Positions 33,794 through 43,213 of a DNA stretch of 64,000 nt are shown one piece after another (the first letter of the stretch is position 1; each line of letters begins with the position of its first letter). The notes beneath the pieces were generated by a model that saw nothing but the letters and a program-made list of their open reading frames with translations, was not told where the DNA came from and ran no database searches. Origin of the DNA: Lacunisphaera sp. GTDB lineage: Bacteria > Verrucomicrobiota > Verrucomicrobiia > Opitutales > Opitutaceae. The translations under genes and the position numbers were made by a program. The stretch spans positions 62,001 through 126,000 of the forward strand of contig JAQSCO010000014.1 in assembly GCA_029945445.1 (NCBI GenBank), read 5' to 3'.

Positions 33794-35323
33794 ATGGCCA
33801 ACTGGGAATACAAAGTCATCAGCAGCGGGAAGGGCGGATTCGCCTCCCCGGCCCTGATGGAGAAATTTATCAATGACCTCGGGCAGGAACAGTGGGAGAT
33901 CATCAATTTCCACACCGCGCCCGACAATGCCCTCGCGTTCACCGGCCTCGCCCGGCGTCCGGTCATGCGCGACTGGACGCTCGAGGACGCCGCCGCGGCT
34001 GCCGCGCGCACCGAGACGGACAAGCTGCGCGTGGAGTTCGAGGCCAAGTTCAAGGCCGTCACCACCGGCGCCGCCGCCCCCACCGAGGCGGAGGACCGCG
34101 CCGAGACCCTCATCGAGGAGAAGGCCGCGGCCGACGACGGCTTCCGCCGCCCGAAGGACACCGAGCGCGACGGCGACCCCGATGCGCCCGAGGGCGACTG
34201 GGACAAGCTCGCGGCGGAGGATGAGCTGCCGACCTTCTTCGACGCCCTGAAGCCCCATATGCGCAACAACCAGCGCGGCCCCGGCCAGTCGGTCGGCGTG
34301 GATTTCCTTGCGAAGAAATGGAAGCTCGAGGAAGCCGAGATCCGCAGCGCGCTCGTCGAGTGCGGGATGCAGATCCCCGCCGATGAGAACGCCAAGCCCG
34401 TCTACGTCGAATACGACGGCGACCTCTTCTGGGTGAACATCAACCGCCGCGGCGAGACCTGGATCAACACCCGGGAGAAACCCGACCCGGTGTTCCGCAT
34501 CGTGGCCGGCACGCCGGTGGCCGCGGAGGACGCGCCCGCCGACACCATCCCGGCGCCCGCGCCGCGCCGCGAGGAATCCCCGCGCGAGCCGCGTCCCGCC
34601 GCCCTGGAAAGGCAGCCGCGGGAACCCCGTCAGGAAAAACCGCGGCCGGAGCCGCGCCAAGAGTCCGGCCCGCAGACCTTGCTCGCAAAAATCCGCGGCA
34701 TGATGCGCCGCAACCGCCGCGGCCACGGCTGGTCCGGCAGCTTCCCTTATCTGACCAAGGCCTTGAAGCTCGACGAGGCCGCGCTGCTCGCGCAGCTCGG
34801 CGAATTCGGGCTCCGCCTCGAAGGCGGCACGGAGCCCGTAGTCGCCGAGGAGAACGGCTTCACCTACTGGCTGAACCGGAATCAGCGCGACGAGATCTGG
34901 ATCAACGCCGAGGAAAAACGAGAGGGCGGAGGCCAGCAGTCAGAGGTCAGGGATCAGCCGGCTGTCGAGCCTGCGCGCGCTCACGAGAATCCGTCGGCCG
35001 ATGTCGGGGAGACCAAGACGCTGCCACTGGAAAATATTTTGACCGCCGTGCGCCTGCTCATGCAGCCGAAGAAGCGCGGCGAAGGCGTGACCGCGCCGGT
35101 CCCGGAACTCGCGGCCAAGCTGGAGAAGTCCGACCAGCAGGTGCTCGCGCTGCTGGCCTCGACCGGATTGCACCTGCCCGAATCACCGAAGGCCAAGCCG
35201 ACCTTTGCCGAGCACGGCGGGGAAATCTACTGGCTCAATGCGAACGCCAAGGGCCAGGTGTGGCTCAACGCCAAGCAGTCGGCCGCGACCAGGAAGGCCA
35301 AAGCGAAGAAGTCGGACGAGTGA
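33794..35323 (+). CDS. Novel protein with three copies of a winged-helix-like module
   Basis: 509-aa cytoplasmic protein I cannot assign fully. Residues 1-40 (MANWEYKVISSG) look like a DUF4177-type strand-helix unit. Three diverged copies of an 80-residue module follow at about 148-228, 294-374 and 411-495. Each has a helical half (for example LAKKWKLEEAEIRSALVECG) and a beta hairpin ending LFWVNINRRGETWIN, FTYWLNRNQRDEIWIN or IYWLNANAKGQVWLN. Modules are separated by acidic or Pro/Arg/Glu-rich linkers. The organisation suggests nucleic-acid or protein binding, not catalysis. The linker at about 377-392 comes from a short direct-repeat-rich stretch. Confidence 0.8.
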   Translation: MANWEYKVISSGKGGFASPALMEKFINDLGQEQWEIINFHTAPDNALAFTGLARRPVMRDWTLEDAAAAAARTETDKLRVEFEAKFKAVTTGAAAPTEAEDRAETLIEEKAAADDGFRRPKDTERDGDPDAPEGDWDKLAAEDELPTFFDALKPHMRNNQRGPGQSVGVDFLAKKWKLEEAEIRSALVECGMQIPADENAKPVYVEYDGDLFWVNINRRGETWINTREKPDPVFRIVAGTPVAAEDAPADTIPAPAPRREESPREPRPAALERQPREPRQEKPRPEPRQESGPQTLLAKIRGMMRRNRRGHGWSGSFPYLTKALKLDEAALLAQLGEFGLRLEGGTEPVVAEENGFTYWLNRNQRDEIWINAEEKREGGGQQSEVRDQPAVEPARAHENPSADVGETKTLPLENILTAVRLLMQPKKRGEGVTAPVPELAAKLEKSDQQVLALLASTGLHLPESPKAKPTFAEHGGEIYWLNANAKGQVWLNAKQSAATRKAKAKKSDE

Positions 35324-35329
35324 TCTTCC

Positions 35330-36946
35330 TCACGCCGGGGAAGGCGGGTTCGCCGGCGTGAACGGCTCTTCCGTCGACTGGTAGAAACGCGTGAGCATGG
35401 CGAGCTGGTCGGCGATGAGCCGGTCGGGGCGGCAGCGGGGCATCTTGCCCGCGCCGCCGGCCTGGGGCTGTTCCTTCGCCAGTCGCTCGAAGATGCCCGG
35501 CATGACCAGCCGAACCGAAGGGGCATCGAGTCCCCGCTGGGCGCGCTTCGCGGCATAGTCGGCGTTGCGACGGGCGAGCTCGGCATCCAGCTCCGGGGCA
35601 AGCACGTTGCTGGTCGGCGTCTTCATCGTGTGGGTGCGGAGCTCCACCCACCATTCGTGGCAATTGGCCGTCTTTCCCGCGGCGATGCGGTGGCTGTTGG
35701 GCGCGACATGGAAGTCGACGGCCTGCCAGCCGTTGCGGGTGCAGACCGTGAGGAGCGTGTCAACCAGCTCGCGCTCGCTCACGTGCTCGCCAAAGACGTT
35801 CAGCTGGAGCTTCGTGTTGCCGGCGAACTGCAGCCGCGGCGGATCCACCGAGAGGAAGCGCACGATGTCGCCCGGCACGTAGCGGCAGAGCCCGGCGGGC
35901 GTGGTGACGACCAGCACGTAGTCGGTGCCGGGTTGCACCTGGTCGAGCGGCAGACACTCGGCGCCGGCCTGGGCCACCGTGTCCTCTTGGAAGCGGCGCA
36001 GCGGCAGGAACTCGAAGAACACCCCGGCCTCGGTGAGCAGCCGCAGGCCGGCCGGCGTGCCGCCGTCCTGCGCGGCGTAGACACCCTCGGCCGCGGCATA
36101 GAGTTCGTGGAAGGCGACCGTCGGCCCGAGCGCGGCGCGCAGCGCCTCGTGGTAAAGCCCGAGCGCGGCGCCGGTGAAAGTGCAGCACTCGAGGTTCGGC
36201 CACACCGCCTGCAGGTGCGTCAGGCGGCGCTTGTCCGTGCTGGCGGCGGCGCGCGCGGCCAGGGCCAGCGCGCAGACCGCGGCGGGCGTGCCGCCGACCA
36301 GGGTCACATCGCGCGGGAGCATGGCCGCGACGGTGGCCGCGGTCTTTGCCGGGCCCTCGGGCAGGCGGGCGATGGCCGGCGGCGGCGCGTAGAGGTTGGC
36401 CTCGGCCCACGGGGTGAGGCAGAGCGCGAGCAAGCCGTCGAGGCTGGTGCGGTAGGCGCCCTTGTCCTCCGTGAGCGCCGTGCTGGCGCCGAGGTGCAGA
36501 TGCCGGCCGAGGAAGACGCCGGCGTGGCCGGCCCGCGCGGCGTAGAGATAGAGCGAGTCGCGCAGGCCGCGCCGGAAATGCGCCAGCATCGGCCCGGTCA
36601 CGGGCAGGAGCCGCGGTTGGTTCTTGGTCCTGCCGGCGGTCTCGACGAAAAAAAGGCAGCGGCCCGGCGCGAGCACGTCCGCCTCGCCGGCCTGCATGCG
36701 GGCGACCAGCGGCGCAAAATGCTCCGGGAGGCGCGGCGGGACCCGCACGCGGAACTGCGCGTAGGTCGTGGCGGCGGTGAGGCCGTGGCGGCGGCCGAAC
36801 TCGGTGCCCGCCGCCTGCGCCATCAACCGGGCGAACGCGGCCGCCTGCGCCCCGAGGCCGCGGCCGGCCGCCTTCAGCCGCCGGGTGAACTTCGCCACCC
36901 GGTAGCCCGCCCAGAAGTTGACCAGAAATCGCGGCGCCAGCGTCAT
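35330..36946 (-). CDS. GH3 auxin-responsive-promoter family acyl-adenylating enzyme
   Basis: 538-aa member of the GH3 family, ANL-type enzymes related to plant acyl-acid amido synthetases. Visible family stretches are the N-terminal TEFGRRHGL, FFVETAGRTKNQPRLLPVT (the adenylate-forming P-loop position, where GH3 proteins usually have a T/S-rich loop), LYAAAEGVYA, TDYVLVVTTPAGLCRYVPGDIVRF and the C-terminal FGEHVSERELVDTLL. The P-loop has fewer Ser/Thr than usual. The bacterial substrates are unknown. Convergent with the three-repeat gene. Confidence 0.85.
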   Translation of the reverse strand: MTLAPRFLVNFWAGYRVAKFTRRLKAAGRGLGAQAAAFARLMAQAAGTEFGRRHGLTAATTYAQFRVRVPPRLPEHFAPLVARMQAGEADVLAPGRCLFFVETAGRTKNQPRLLPVTGPMLAHFRRGLRDSLYLYAARAGHAGVFLGRHLHLGASTALTEDKGAYRTSLDGLLALCLTPWAEANLYAPPPAIARLPEGPAKTAATVAAMLPRDVTLVGGTPAAVCALALAARAAASTDKRRLTHLQAVWPNLECCTFTGAALGLYHEALRAALGPTVAFHELYAAAEGVYAAQDGGTPAGLRLLTEAGVFFEFLPLRRFQEDTVAQAGAECLPLDQVQPGTDYVLVVTTPAGLCRYVPGDIVRFLSVDPPRLQFAGNTKLQLNVFGEHVSERELVDTLLTVCTRNGWQAVDFHVAPNSHRIAAGKTANCHEWWVELRTHTMKTPTSNVLAPELDAELARRNADYAAKRAQRGLDAPSVRLVMPGIFERLAKEQPQAGGAGKMPRCRPDRLIADQLAMLTRFYQSTEEPFTPANPPSPA

Positions 36947-37074
36947 GTGCCCGCCAGTTAACGCGACGCGGGCGCGAACGCGAACGCGATTTTGCCCGGC
37001 GGGGAAAAATTCGGTAAACCGCGCGGCTTCGGGGTTGCCGCGGCGGGGCCGGCGCGCACTGTGGCCAAAATCCC

Positions 37075-37812
37075 ATGCCGCTGCCGCCGGTCCTCTTTGA
37101 AGACGATGCCGTGATCGCGTTCGACAAGCCGAGCGGCCTGCCCGTCGCGCCCGGGCGCGGCGGCCCGCCGGTCGAAAACCTCCTGGACCTCGTGCGCGCC
37201 AAGTGGGGCGATGAGATCGCGAACGTGCACCGCCTCGACACCGACACGAGCGGCCTCGTGCTCTACGCCAGAACCAAGCCGGCGCTGGATTTCCTCAGCG
37301 GGCAGTTCCAGTCGAAGACCGTGGTGAAGACCTACCACGCGCTCACGGTCGGCGTGCCGCCCACGGACGAGTTCACCGTCGACCTGGTGATCAAGGAGGA
37401 TGAGGGGCAGCCCGGCCGCATGTGCGTGGTCAAGAAGCACGGCAAGGCCAGCCTGACGGAGTTCACCGTCCACGAAAAATTCCCGCAGCCGGCGGGCCGG
37501 CCGAGCTTCGCCTACCTCGAGTGCCGGCCGCGCACCGGCCGCATGCACCAGGTCCAGGTGCACCTCGCCGCGTCCGGCACGCCGGTCCTCAACGACCCGC
37601 TCTACGGCGACATGACGACGCTCCTGCTCTCGAACCTCAAGCGCGGCTACAAGGGCCGCAGCGACGAGCGGCCGCTCCTCACGCGGCTGGCGCTGCACGC
37701 CGGCGCGCTGACCTTCACCCATCCGGTCTCGCGTGAGCGGCTGACGATCACGGCACCGTTGCCGAAAGATTTAGCGGTCGCGCTGAAATACCTGAGGAAG
37801 TTCGCCAAGTAG
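37075..37812 (+). CDS. RluA-family pseudouridine synthase
   Basis: 245-aa catalytic-domain-only RluA-type enzyme. The catalytic Asp is in NVHRLDTDTSGLVLYA, followed by KTYHALTVG and the RTGRMHQVQVHLAASGTPVLNDPLYG motif. There is no S4 domain, as in RluA and TruC-type enzymes. The target RNA site cannot be assigned. The gene is divergent from the GH3 gene. Confidence 0.92.
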   Translation: MPLPPVLFEDDAVIAFDKPSGLPVAPGRGGPPVENLLDLVRAKWGDEIANVHRLDTDTSGLVLYARTKPALDFLSGQFQSKTVVKTYHALTVGVPPTDEFTVDLVIKEDEGQPGRMCVVKKHGKASLTEFTVHEKFPQPAGRPSFAYLECRPRTGRMHQVQVHLAASGTPVLNDPLYGDMTTLLLSNLKRGYKGRSDERPLLTRLALHAGALTFTHPVSRERLTITAPLPKDLAVALKYLRKFAK

Positions 37813-37916
37813 TGGCAGGGAAACCCCGGTGCATCCGGGCTAATAAGCATTGTCGCATGGCGCTCGGCAGTTTACTCAAAACCCACGCTAGGGCAGCCTG
37901 TCACACCCCACCTTAA

Positions 37917-39941
37917 ATGAATCCCCCGGTCACCCACTCAGTAGATGCCGACGGCATCGGCTGGATCACCTTCGACGACCCGGCGGGCCGCGCCAATGTG
38001 TTTAATCCCGCGACCCAGGCGGCCTTGCGCGCCGCCACGGCGGCCTTTGCCGATTCGGCAGGTTCAGGGCCGGCGGCCGTTCCGCTCAAGGCCGTGGTCG
38101 TCATCAGCGCGAAGGAGAAGATCTTCATCGCCGGCGCGGACCTGAAATGGCTCTCGCGGCTGGCCGATGCCAGGGTCGCGGCGGCGGTCGCGCGCGACGG
38201 CCAGGAACTTTTCAACCAGCTCGCCGGCCTCAAGGTGCCGGTCGTGTGCGCCATCCACGGTGCGTGTGCCGGCGGCGGCTATGAGCTGGCGCTCGCGTGT
38301 GCCTGGCGCATCGCCAGCGACGCGAAGGAAACCGTGATCGGGTTGCCCGAGGTCGGTCTCGGGATGATTCCCGGGTGGGGCGGCACGACCCGTCTGCCGC
38401 TTCTCATCGGGGTGCCGGCCGCCGTCGAGCACATGCTCAAGGCCGCGCTCGTGCCGGCCGCCGCGGCGCGCGAGGCCGGGCTCGTGGACGAAGTGGTGCC
38501 CGCCGCGGAATTGAAGGCCCGCGCCAAGGCCGTGGCGCTCAAGCTGGCCGCCGGGGGTCTGTCCGCCCGCACCGCACCCGCGGCCGCACCCGCTGATTTT
38601 TTTGCGCCGCAGCGCAAGCGTGCGGCGACCCGCTCGCCCGGCCAGCCGGCGCCGCTCGCGCTGCTCGACGCCGTCGAGCAGAGTGCCGGCCAGCCGCTGG
38701 CGAAGGCGCTCGAGCTTGAGGCGGAGGCGTTCGGCCGCGTCTCCGCGGGCGAGGTCGCCAAGAACCTCATGCACGTCTTCTTCCTGAAGGACGCGGTGAA
38801 GAGGCTCACCCTGGACGCGTGGTTCACCGCGCCGGCGGCGAAAGCCGCGCCGGCCGGGCCGTTCCAGATCATCGGCATCATCGGGGCCGGCGTCATGGGC
38901 TCCGGCATTGCGCACTGGTGCGCCACGCGCGGCTTCGGCGTCATGTTGTGCGACACCGAGCGCGACGCGATCGAGCGCGCCATCACGGTCATCCGCGGGT
39001 TGTTCGACGAGATGGTGAAGCGCGGCTCGCTCACGCATGCGGCGGCGCACAAGGCGATGGGCAGCATCGGCGTCACCACCAGCCTGGAGGATTTCGACGG
39101 TTGCGACATTGTGATCGAGGCCATCGTCGAGAACGTCGCGGCCAAGCAGAAGCTTTTCGCCGAGCTGTCGCAGATCGTGCAGCCGGATTGCGTGCTCGCG
39201 TCGAACACCTCGGCGCTGCCCATCGAGGAACTGTCGGCCGGCGCGAAGGGGCCGGAGCGCATTGTCGGCCTGCATTTCTTCAACCCTGTCGGGCGCATGC
39301 CGCTCGTCGAGCTGGTCCTGAGCCCGCACACGACGCGGGCCAACGCCGACCGGGCGCTCACGTTCGTCAAGGCGCTCGGCAAGTCGCCCGTCGTCTGCAG
39401 GTCCTCGCCCGGCTTCCTCGTCACCCGCGTGCTTTTCTTCTATCTCAACGAGGCGTGCCGGCTCTGGGAGCAGGGCGTGCCCACCGAGGTCATCGACCGC
39501 GCGATGCGCGACTGGGGCTGGCCGATGGGCCCGATGCGGCTGATCGACGAGGTCGGCGTGGACGTCAGCGACTTCATCTACGGCGAGATGAAACATTATT
39601 ATCCGGACCGCTTCACCGGCGCGACCGTCTGCCACCGGATGCTCGCGGCCGGCCTGAAAGGCCGGAAGAACGGCGCGGGCAGCGGCTTTTATGCCTATGC
39701 CGGCGGCGAGACGCTCAACCCGGCCATGGCGCCGTTCGCGCCCCCGGCCGTGCAGGCGATGGACGCCAAGACCATCGCCGACCGGCTCAACGGCGTGATG
39801 ATCGCGGAGACGAAGCGCGTGCTCGCCGAGGGCGTGCTGAAGGGCCCCGACGAGGCCGACCTCGCGCTGCTGCTGGGCGCGGGGTTCCCGGCGTTCCGCG
39901 GCGGCCTGATGCGCTACGCGAAGAGCATCGGGGCGGGTTGA
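37917..39941 (+). CDS. Fused enoyl-CoA hydratase / 3-hydroxyacyl-CoA dehydrogenase (FadJ/FadB-like)
   Basis: 674-aa bifunctional beta-oxidation enzyme. Residues 1 to about 190 are the crotonase domain with oxyanion-hole stretches IFIAGADL and GACAGGGYEL and a catalytic-site Glu in GLPEVGLGMIPGWGGT. A linker and a Rossmann domain follow (IIGAGVMGSG around residues 321-330) with catalytic His in LHFFNPVGRMPLVEL, then two C-terminal 3HCDH domains. It would hydrate and oxidise short or medium enoyl-CoAs, fitting the butyryl-/crotonyl-CoA stage suggested by the mutase and acyl-CoA dehydrogenase downstream. A partner thiolase is encoded at 9.8 kb, not here. Confidence 0.93.
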   Translation: MNPPVTHSVDADGIGWITFDDPAGRANVFNPATQAALRAATAAFADSAGSGPAAVPLKAVVVISAKEKIFIAGADLKWLSRLADARVAAAVARDGQELFNQLAGLKVPVVCAIHGACAGGGYELALACAWRIASDAKETVIGLPEVGLGMIPGWGGTTRLPLLIGVPAAVEHMLKAALVPAAAAREAGLVDEVVPAAELKARAKAVALKLAAGGLSARTAPAAAPADFFAPQRKRAATRSPGQPAPLALLDAVEQSAGQPLAKALELEAEAFGRVSAGEVAKNLMHVFFLKDAVKRLTLDAWFTAPAAKAAPAGPFQIIGIIGAGVMGSGIAHWCATRGFGVMLCDTERDAIERAITVIRGLFDEMVKRGSLTHAAAHKAMGSIGVTTSLEDFDGCDIVIEAIVENVAAKQKLFAELSQIVQPDCVLASNTSALPIEELSAGAKGPERIVGLHFFNPVGRMPLVELVLSPHTTRANADRALTFVKALGKSPVVCRSSPGFLVTRVLFFYLNEACRLWEQGVPTEVIDRAMRDWGWPMGPMRLIDEVGVDVSDFIYGEMKHYYPDRFTGATVCHRMLAAGLKGRKNGAGSGFYAYAGGETLNPAMAPFAPPAVQAMDAKTIADRLNGVMIAETKRVLAEGVLKGPDEADLALLLGAGFPAFRGGLMRYAKSIGAG

Positions 39942-39942
39942 G

Positions 39943-39999
39943 GGTGGAGCGCGCTGACCGCAGCGCGCTTGCAGCGTCCTGGGGTCAGGCCGCTCCACC
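39943..39999. repeat. Palindromic repeat, GGTGGAGCG family
   Basis: GGTGGAGCG (39943-39951) pairs with CGCTCCACC (39991-39999), with inner GCTGACC/GGTCAG complementarity. A related half-element sits inside the mutase gene (48393-48422). It starts right after the FadJ-like stop codon and may terminate transcription without a T-tract. Confidence 0.65.
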
Positions 40000-40093
40000 T
40001 TCAGCCAAAGGAATCAATGCGGGCGGGCCGCTGGGTGCGCCCTGAAAAATCCATTGCGACGGGGTGGATTTTCGGCGATTCTACCCCACATCC

Positions 40094-43000
40094 ATGGCCC
40101 ACGCCGCCACGCTGAACAAGGAACAGAAACGCCATTTGCTGCTGACGATGCTCGAGAGCCGTCAGGGCGACCTGCGCGAGGAAAGCCTGAACCGGCAGGG
40201 CAAGGGGCATTTCCACGTCTCGGGCCGCGGACACGAGGCGCTGGCGGCCGTCGGCGCGCAGCTGCGCGACAGCGATTTCCTCGCGCCGTATTACCGCGAC
40301 CGCGGCCTGTGCATGGGCCGCGGCCTGACCACGCGCCACCTCGCGCTGGAATATTTCGCCAAGCGCGACTCGGCCTCGCGCGGCCGCATGATGCCGTCGC
40401 ACTTCTGCTCGCGCGAACTGAACATCGTCAGCGTGCCCACGCCGACCGGCGCCCAGCTCCTGCCGGCCTGCGGCCTCGCGTGGGGCCTGCAACTCGACCA
40501 GAAGGACGGCATCGTGGTCACCTGCATCGGCGACGCCGCGACACGGCAGGGCGATTTCTACGAGGCGCTCAGCTTCGCGCTCGAGAAGAAACTCCCGGTG
40601 CTTTTCGTCGTCGAGGACAACGCCTACGGCATCTCGACGCCGACGCGCGAGACGAACCCCCTCGCCCTCGGCGTCCTGAACAAGGTCCAGTGGCAGGTGG
40701 TCGACGGCGCGGATCCCGAGACCGTGCATGCCGCCGCGCAGACGGCGATTGCCGACCTCCGCGCGGGCAAGGGGCCGGTGTTTTTCTGGCTGAAGACGGA
40801 GCGCCTCGCGAGCCACACCAGCTCGGACGACCACACGCTTTACCGCTCGAAGGAGGACCTCGCGGCCCTCGAAAAGTTTGACCCCATCCGGCACCTCAAG
40901 GACCGCATGATCAAGGACGGCGAGCTGACCGAGAAGGAATTCGCCGCGCTCGAGACCGAGCTGAAGGAGAAGGTCCGCCGGGACTACGCCGCCGCCGAGG
41001 CGGCCGAGAACCCGCGCGCCGACGAGCTGTTCCTCGAGACCACCGGGCCGGCGCCGGAGCTGCACGAGGAGCTGTTCAAGGCCGGCACCTACCGCATGGG
41101 CGACCTCATCAACCGCACGCTGCGCGCCGGCCTCGACGCCGACCCGGGCCGCATCATCTTCGGCGAGGACGTCGAGGACCCGAAGGGCGGCGTGTTCCGG
41201 CTCACGCAGAAGCTCACGACGGATTTTCCGGGGCAGGTGTTCAACTCGCCGCTGGCCGAGTCCACCATCATCGGCCTCGCGGGCGGCCTCGCGCTCTACG
41301 GGCGGCGGCCGGTCTTTGAGATCCAGTTCATCGACTTCATCTACCCGGGCTTCAACCAACTCGTCGCGAACCTCGCCAACCTCCGCTGGCGCTCGAACGG
41401 CGAGTGGAAGGTGCCCGCGGTCTTCTACGCGCCCTACGGCGCCTACCTGCCGGGCGGCGGCATCTGGCACTCGCAGGCCAACGAGTCGGTCTTCGCGCAT
41501 TTTCCCGGGATCAACGTCGTCATCCCCAGCACGCCCGAGGATGCCGCCGGCCTGCTCTGGACCGCGATGCACGCCGAGGATATCACGCTGGTGCTCCTGC
41601 CCAAGCACATGCTCTGGGCCGAGCGCACCGTCGCCACGCCCGTCATGTCCGTCCCGTTCGGCTCCGCGCGTCGCTGCCTGGAAGGCGACGATCTCACCCT
41701 CGTCTCCTGGGGCAACACCATGGAGAAATCTTTCGAGGCCGTCGCCCAGCTGAAGGGCGAGGTCGGCGTGGACCTCATCGACTTGCGCTCCATCGCGCCG
41801 TGGGACAAGGCCGCCATCGAGGCCTCCGTGCGCAAGACCGGCCGGCTCGTCATCGTGCAGGAGGACACGGAGGCCTGTTCCGTCGGCCAGATGATCATCA
41901 CCCACATCCTGAGCCAGCCCGACCTCTGGGCCGGGCTGAAGGCGCCGCCCGTGCTCGTGGCAAAGGGCGCGGTGGTGATCGGCTACAACCCCATCTACGA
42001 ATACGCCGCGCTGCCCGATGTGGCGCGCATTACCGACGCCATCTGGCGGACGGTCTCGGTGAATGTGGCGCGCGGGGAAGTTGTCGCCGGGGTCGCTGAC
42101 CCCGGACCAGCCTCACCGAGGCCGGCTACAGTTGCGGCCGATCCGCATGGCCCGCAAAACACCGTCGTCGCCGGCACCAGCGACATCATCGTCCGCGTGC
42201 CCATCATGGGCGAGGGCCTGCGCTCGGCACGCGTGGTCGCGCTCAGCAAGCAGCCCGGCGAGGCCGTGAAGCACGACGATGTGCTTTGCGAGGTTGAGAC
42301 CGACAAGGCGGTCTACCCGATCGAGGCCTCTTTCGCCGGCACGTTCAAGGCGTGGAGGATCAAGCTCGATGACACCGTGTTGATCGGCCAGGACATCGCG
42401 CTCGTCACCGGTGATGCCGCCAGCGTCGCCGGTTTGCCCGTCGAAGGCGCCGCGGCCCAATCGGGGCATAAAGCCCCTCCTACAGTTTCGGCATCGGTTG
42501 CCAAATCCGCGCCGCTCGCCCCCGTCATTTCCTCAACCCCCTCCGGTCCCATGAAAGGCAACGTCCGTCCGCCCGCTTTGCACCCGGCCATCACCAAGCG
42601 CCTCGATACCGTCGTGCCCGCCACCATGCTGATGGACGTCCGCTGGGACGCCCTGCGCCTCGCGCGCGAGGCCGCCAAGCAGCGCGACGGCAAGGCCGCC
42701 GCGTCGCCCTCGGCGATGATGGCGTGGTGCATCGTCCGCGCGCAGGAGAAGCACGCGGCCTTCCGCTGCATCGTCAACAAGGACGGCGCCATCCTGGAGC
42801 AGGCCGATTTCGAATGCGGCGTGGCCGTCGCGCTCGAGGGCGACCGGCTCGCCACGGCGGCCATTGTCGCGGCGAACAAGCTCGCTTGGGCGGGCTTCAC
42901 CGCCGCCTACCACCGTGCGCTGGAGGAAACCCGCGCCGGCAAGCTCACCGATGTGCAGGCCCCGATGAACATCACCAGCCTCGGTGCGTTCGGCGTTGAG

Positions 43001-43213
43001 AGCGCGACGCCCATCGTGGTGCCGCCGGCCATGGCGACGATCTTCATCGGCTCGGCGCACGAGCGCCTGATCAACGCCGGCGGCGTCATCCATCCCGCCG
43101 AGGTCGTCACCCTCTCGCTCACCTTCGACCACAAGGTCGTGAATGGCGCGGGCGCCGCCGCCTTCCTGCAGGAAGCGCGGAACCAGATGGAAAGCTTCAA
43201 GCTGCCGGGCTGA
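40094..43213 (+). CDS. Single-chain branched-chain-type 2-oxoacid dehydrogenase E1alpha-E1beta-lipoyl-E2
   Basis: 1039-aa fusion. E1alpha covers residues 1 to about 325 (FHVSGRGHEA; thiamine-diphosphate motif starting G146-D147 and continuing to EDNAYGIS). E1beta runs about 333-655 (GDLINRTLRAGL, FGEDVEDPKGGVF, LLPKHMLWAE). A lipoyl domain spans about 697-770 with lipoyl-Lys K738 in ETDKA. An E2 catalytic domain spans about 830-1039 with H1013 and N1017 in DHKVVNGA; Asn in place of Asp is also known in functional E2 enzymes. No clear peripheral-subunit-binding domain is seen, and E3 is elsewhere. Branched-chain 2-oxoacids are the likely substrates given the E1 type and neighbours. Both interdomain linkers contain palindromic repeat DNA. 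The ATG giving MAHAATLNKEQK is used. Confidence 0.9.
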   Translation: MAHAATLNKEQKRHLLLTMLESRQGDLREESLNRQGKGHFHVSGRGHEALAAVGAQLRDSDFLAPYYRDRGLCMGRGLTTRHLALEYFAKRDSASRGRMMPSHFCSRELNIVSVPTPTGAQLLPACGLAWGLQLDQKDGIVVTCIGDAATRQGDFYEALSFALEKKLPVLFVVEDNAYGISTPTRETNPLALGVLNKVQWQVVDGADPETVHAAAQTAIADLRAGKGPVFFWLKTERLASHTSSDDHTLYRSKEDLAALEKFDPIRHLKDRMIKDGELTEKEFAALETELKEKVRRDYAAAEAAENPRADELFLETTGPAPELHEELFKAGTYRMGDLINRTLRAGLDADPGRIIFGEDVEDPKGGVFRLTQKLTTDFPGQVFNSPLAESTIIGLAGGLALYGRRPVFEIQFIDFIYPGFNQLVANLANLRWRSNGEWKVPAVFYAPYGAYLPGGGIWHSQANESVFAHFPGINVVIPSTPEDAAGLLWTAMHAEDITLVLLPKHMLWAERTVATPVMSVPFGSARRCLEGDDLTLVSWGNTMEKSFEAVAQLKGEVGVDLIDLRSIAPWDKAAIEASVRKTGRLVIVQEDTEACSVGQMIITHILSQPDLWAGLKAPPVLVAKGAVVIGYNPIYEYAALPDVARITDAIWRTVSVNVARGEVVAGVADPGPASPRPATVAADPHGPQNTVVAGTSDIIVRVPIMGEGLRSARVVALSKQPGEAVKHDDVLCEVETDKAVYPIEASFAGTFKAWRIKLDDTVLIGQDIALVTGDAASVAGLPVEGAAAQSGHKAPPTVSASVAKSAPLAPVISSTPSGPMKGNVRPPALHPAITKRLDTVVPATMLMDVRWDALRLAREAAKQRDGKAAASPSAMMAWCIVRAQEKHAAFRCIVNKDGAILEQADFECGVAVALEGDRLATAAIVAANKLAWAGFTAAYHRALEETRAGKLTDVQAPMNITSLGAFGVESATPIVVPPAMATIFIGSAHERLINAGGVIHPAEVVTLSLTFDHKVVNGAGAAAFLQEARNQMESFKLPG
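42087..42130. repeat. Double-hairpin repeat in the E1beta-lipoyl linker
   Basis: CCGGGGTC-GCT-GACCCCGG (42087-42105) and GCCTC-ACC-GAGGC (42110-42122) form two adjacent hairpins ending in GGCTACA. They encode residues about 665-679 of the fused dehydrogenase, between E1beta and the lipoyl domain. Confidence 0.6.
42461..42484 (-). repeat. REP-like repeat TGTAGGAGGGG, copy 1 (in lipoyl-E2 linker)
   Basis: A 24-base element that on the minus strand begins TGTAGGAGGGGC and ends GCCCCGA, able to fold on itself. It is identical to 45492-45515. It encodes residues about 790-797 of the fused dehydrogenase in the lipoyl-E2 linker. Confidence 0.75.

Noticed and set aside
38064-41905. Two very long antisense frames over the FadJ-like and fused dehydrogenase genes
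   Set aside because: Arg/Gly/Glu-rich products lacking domains, typical of antisense frames in high-GC DNA.
43130-43144. Inactivating Asp-to-Asn change in the E2 catalytic motif (DHKVVNGA)
   Set aside because: Asn at this position occurs in active E2 enzymes, so it is not evidence of inactivation.
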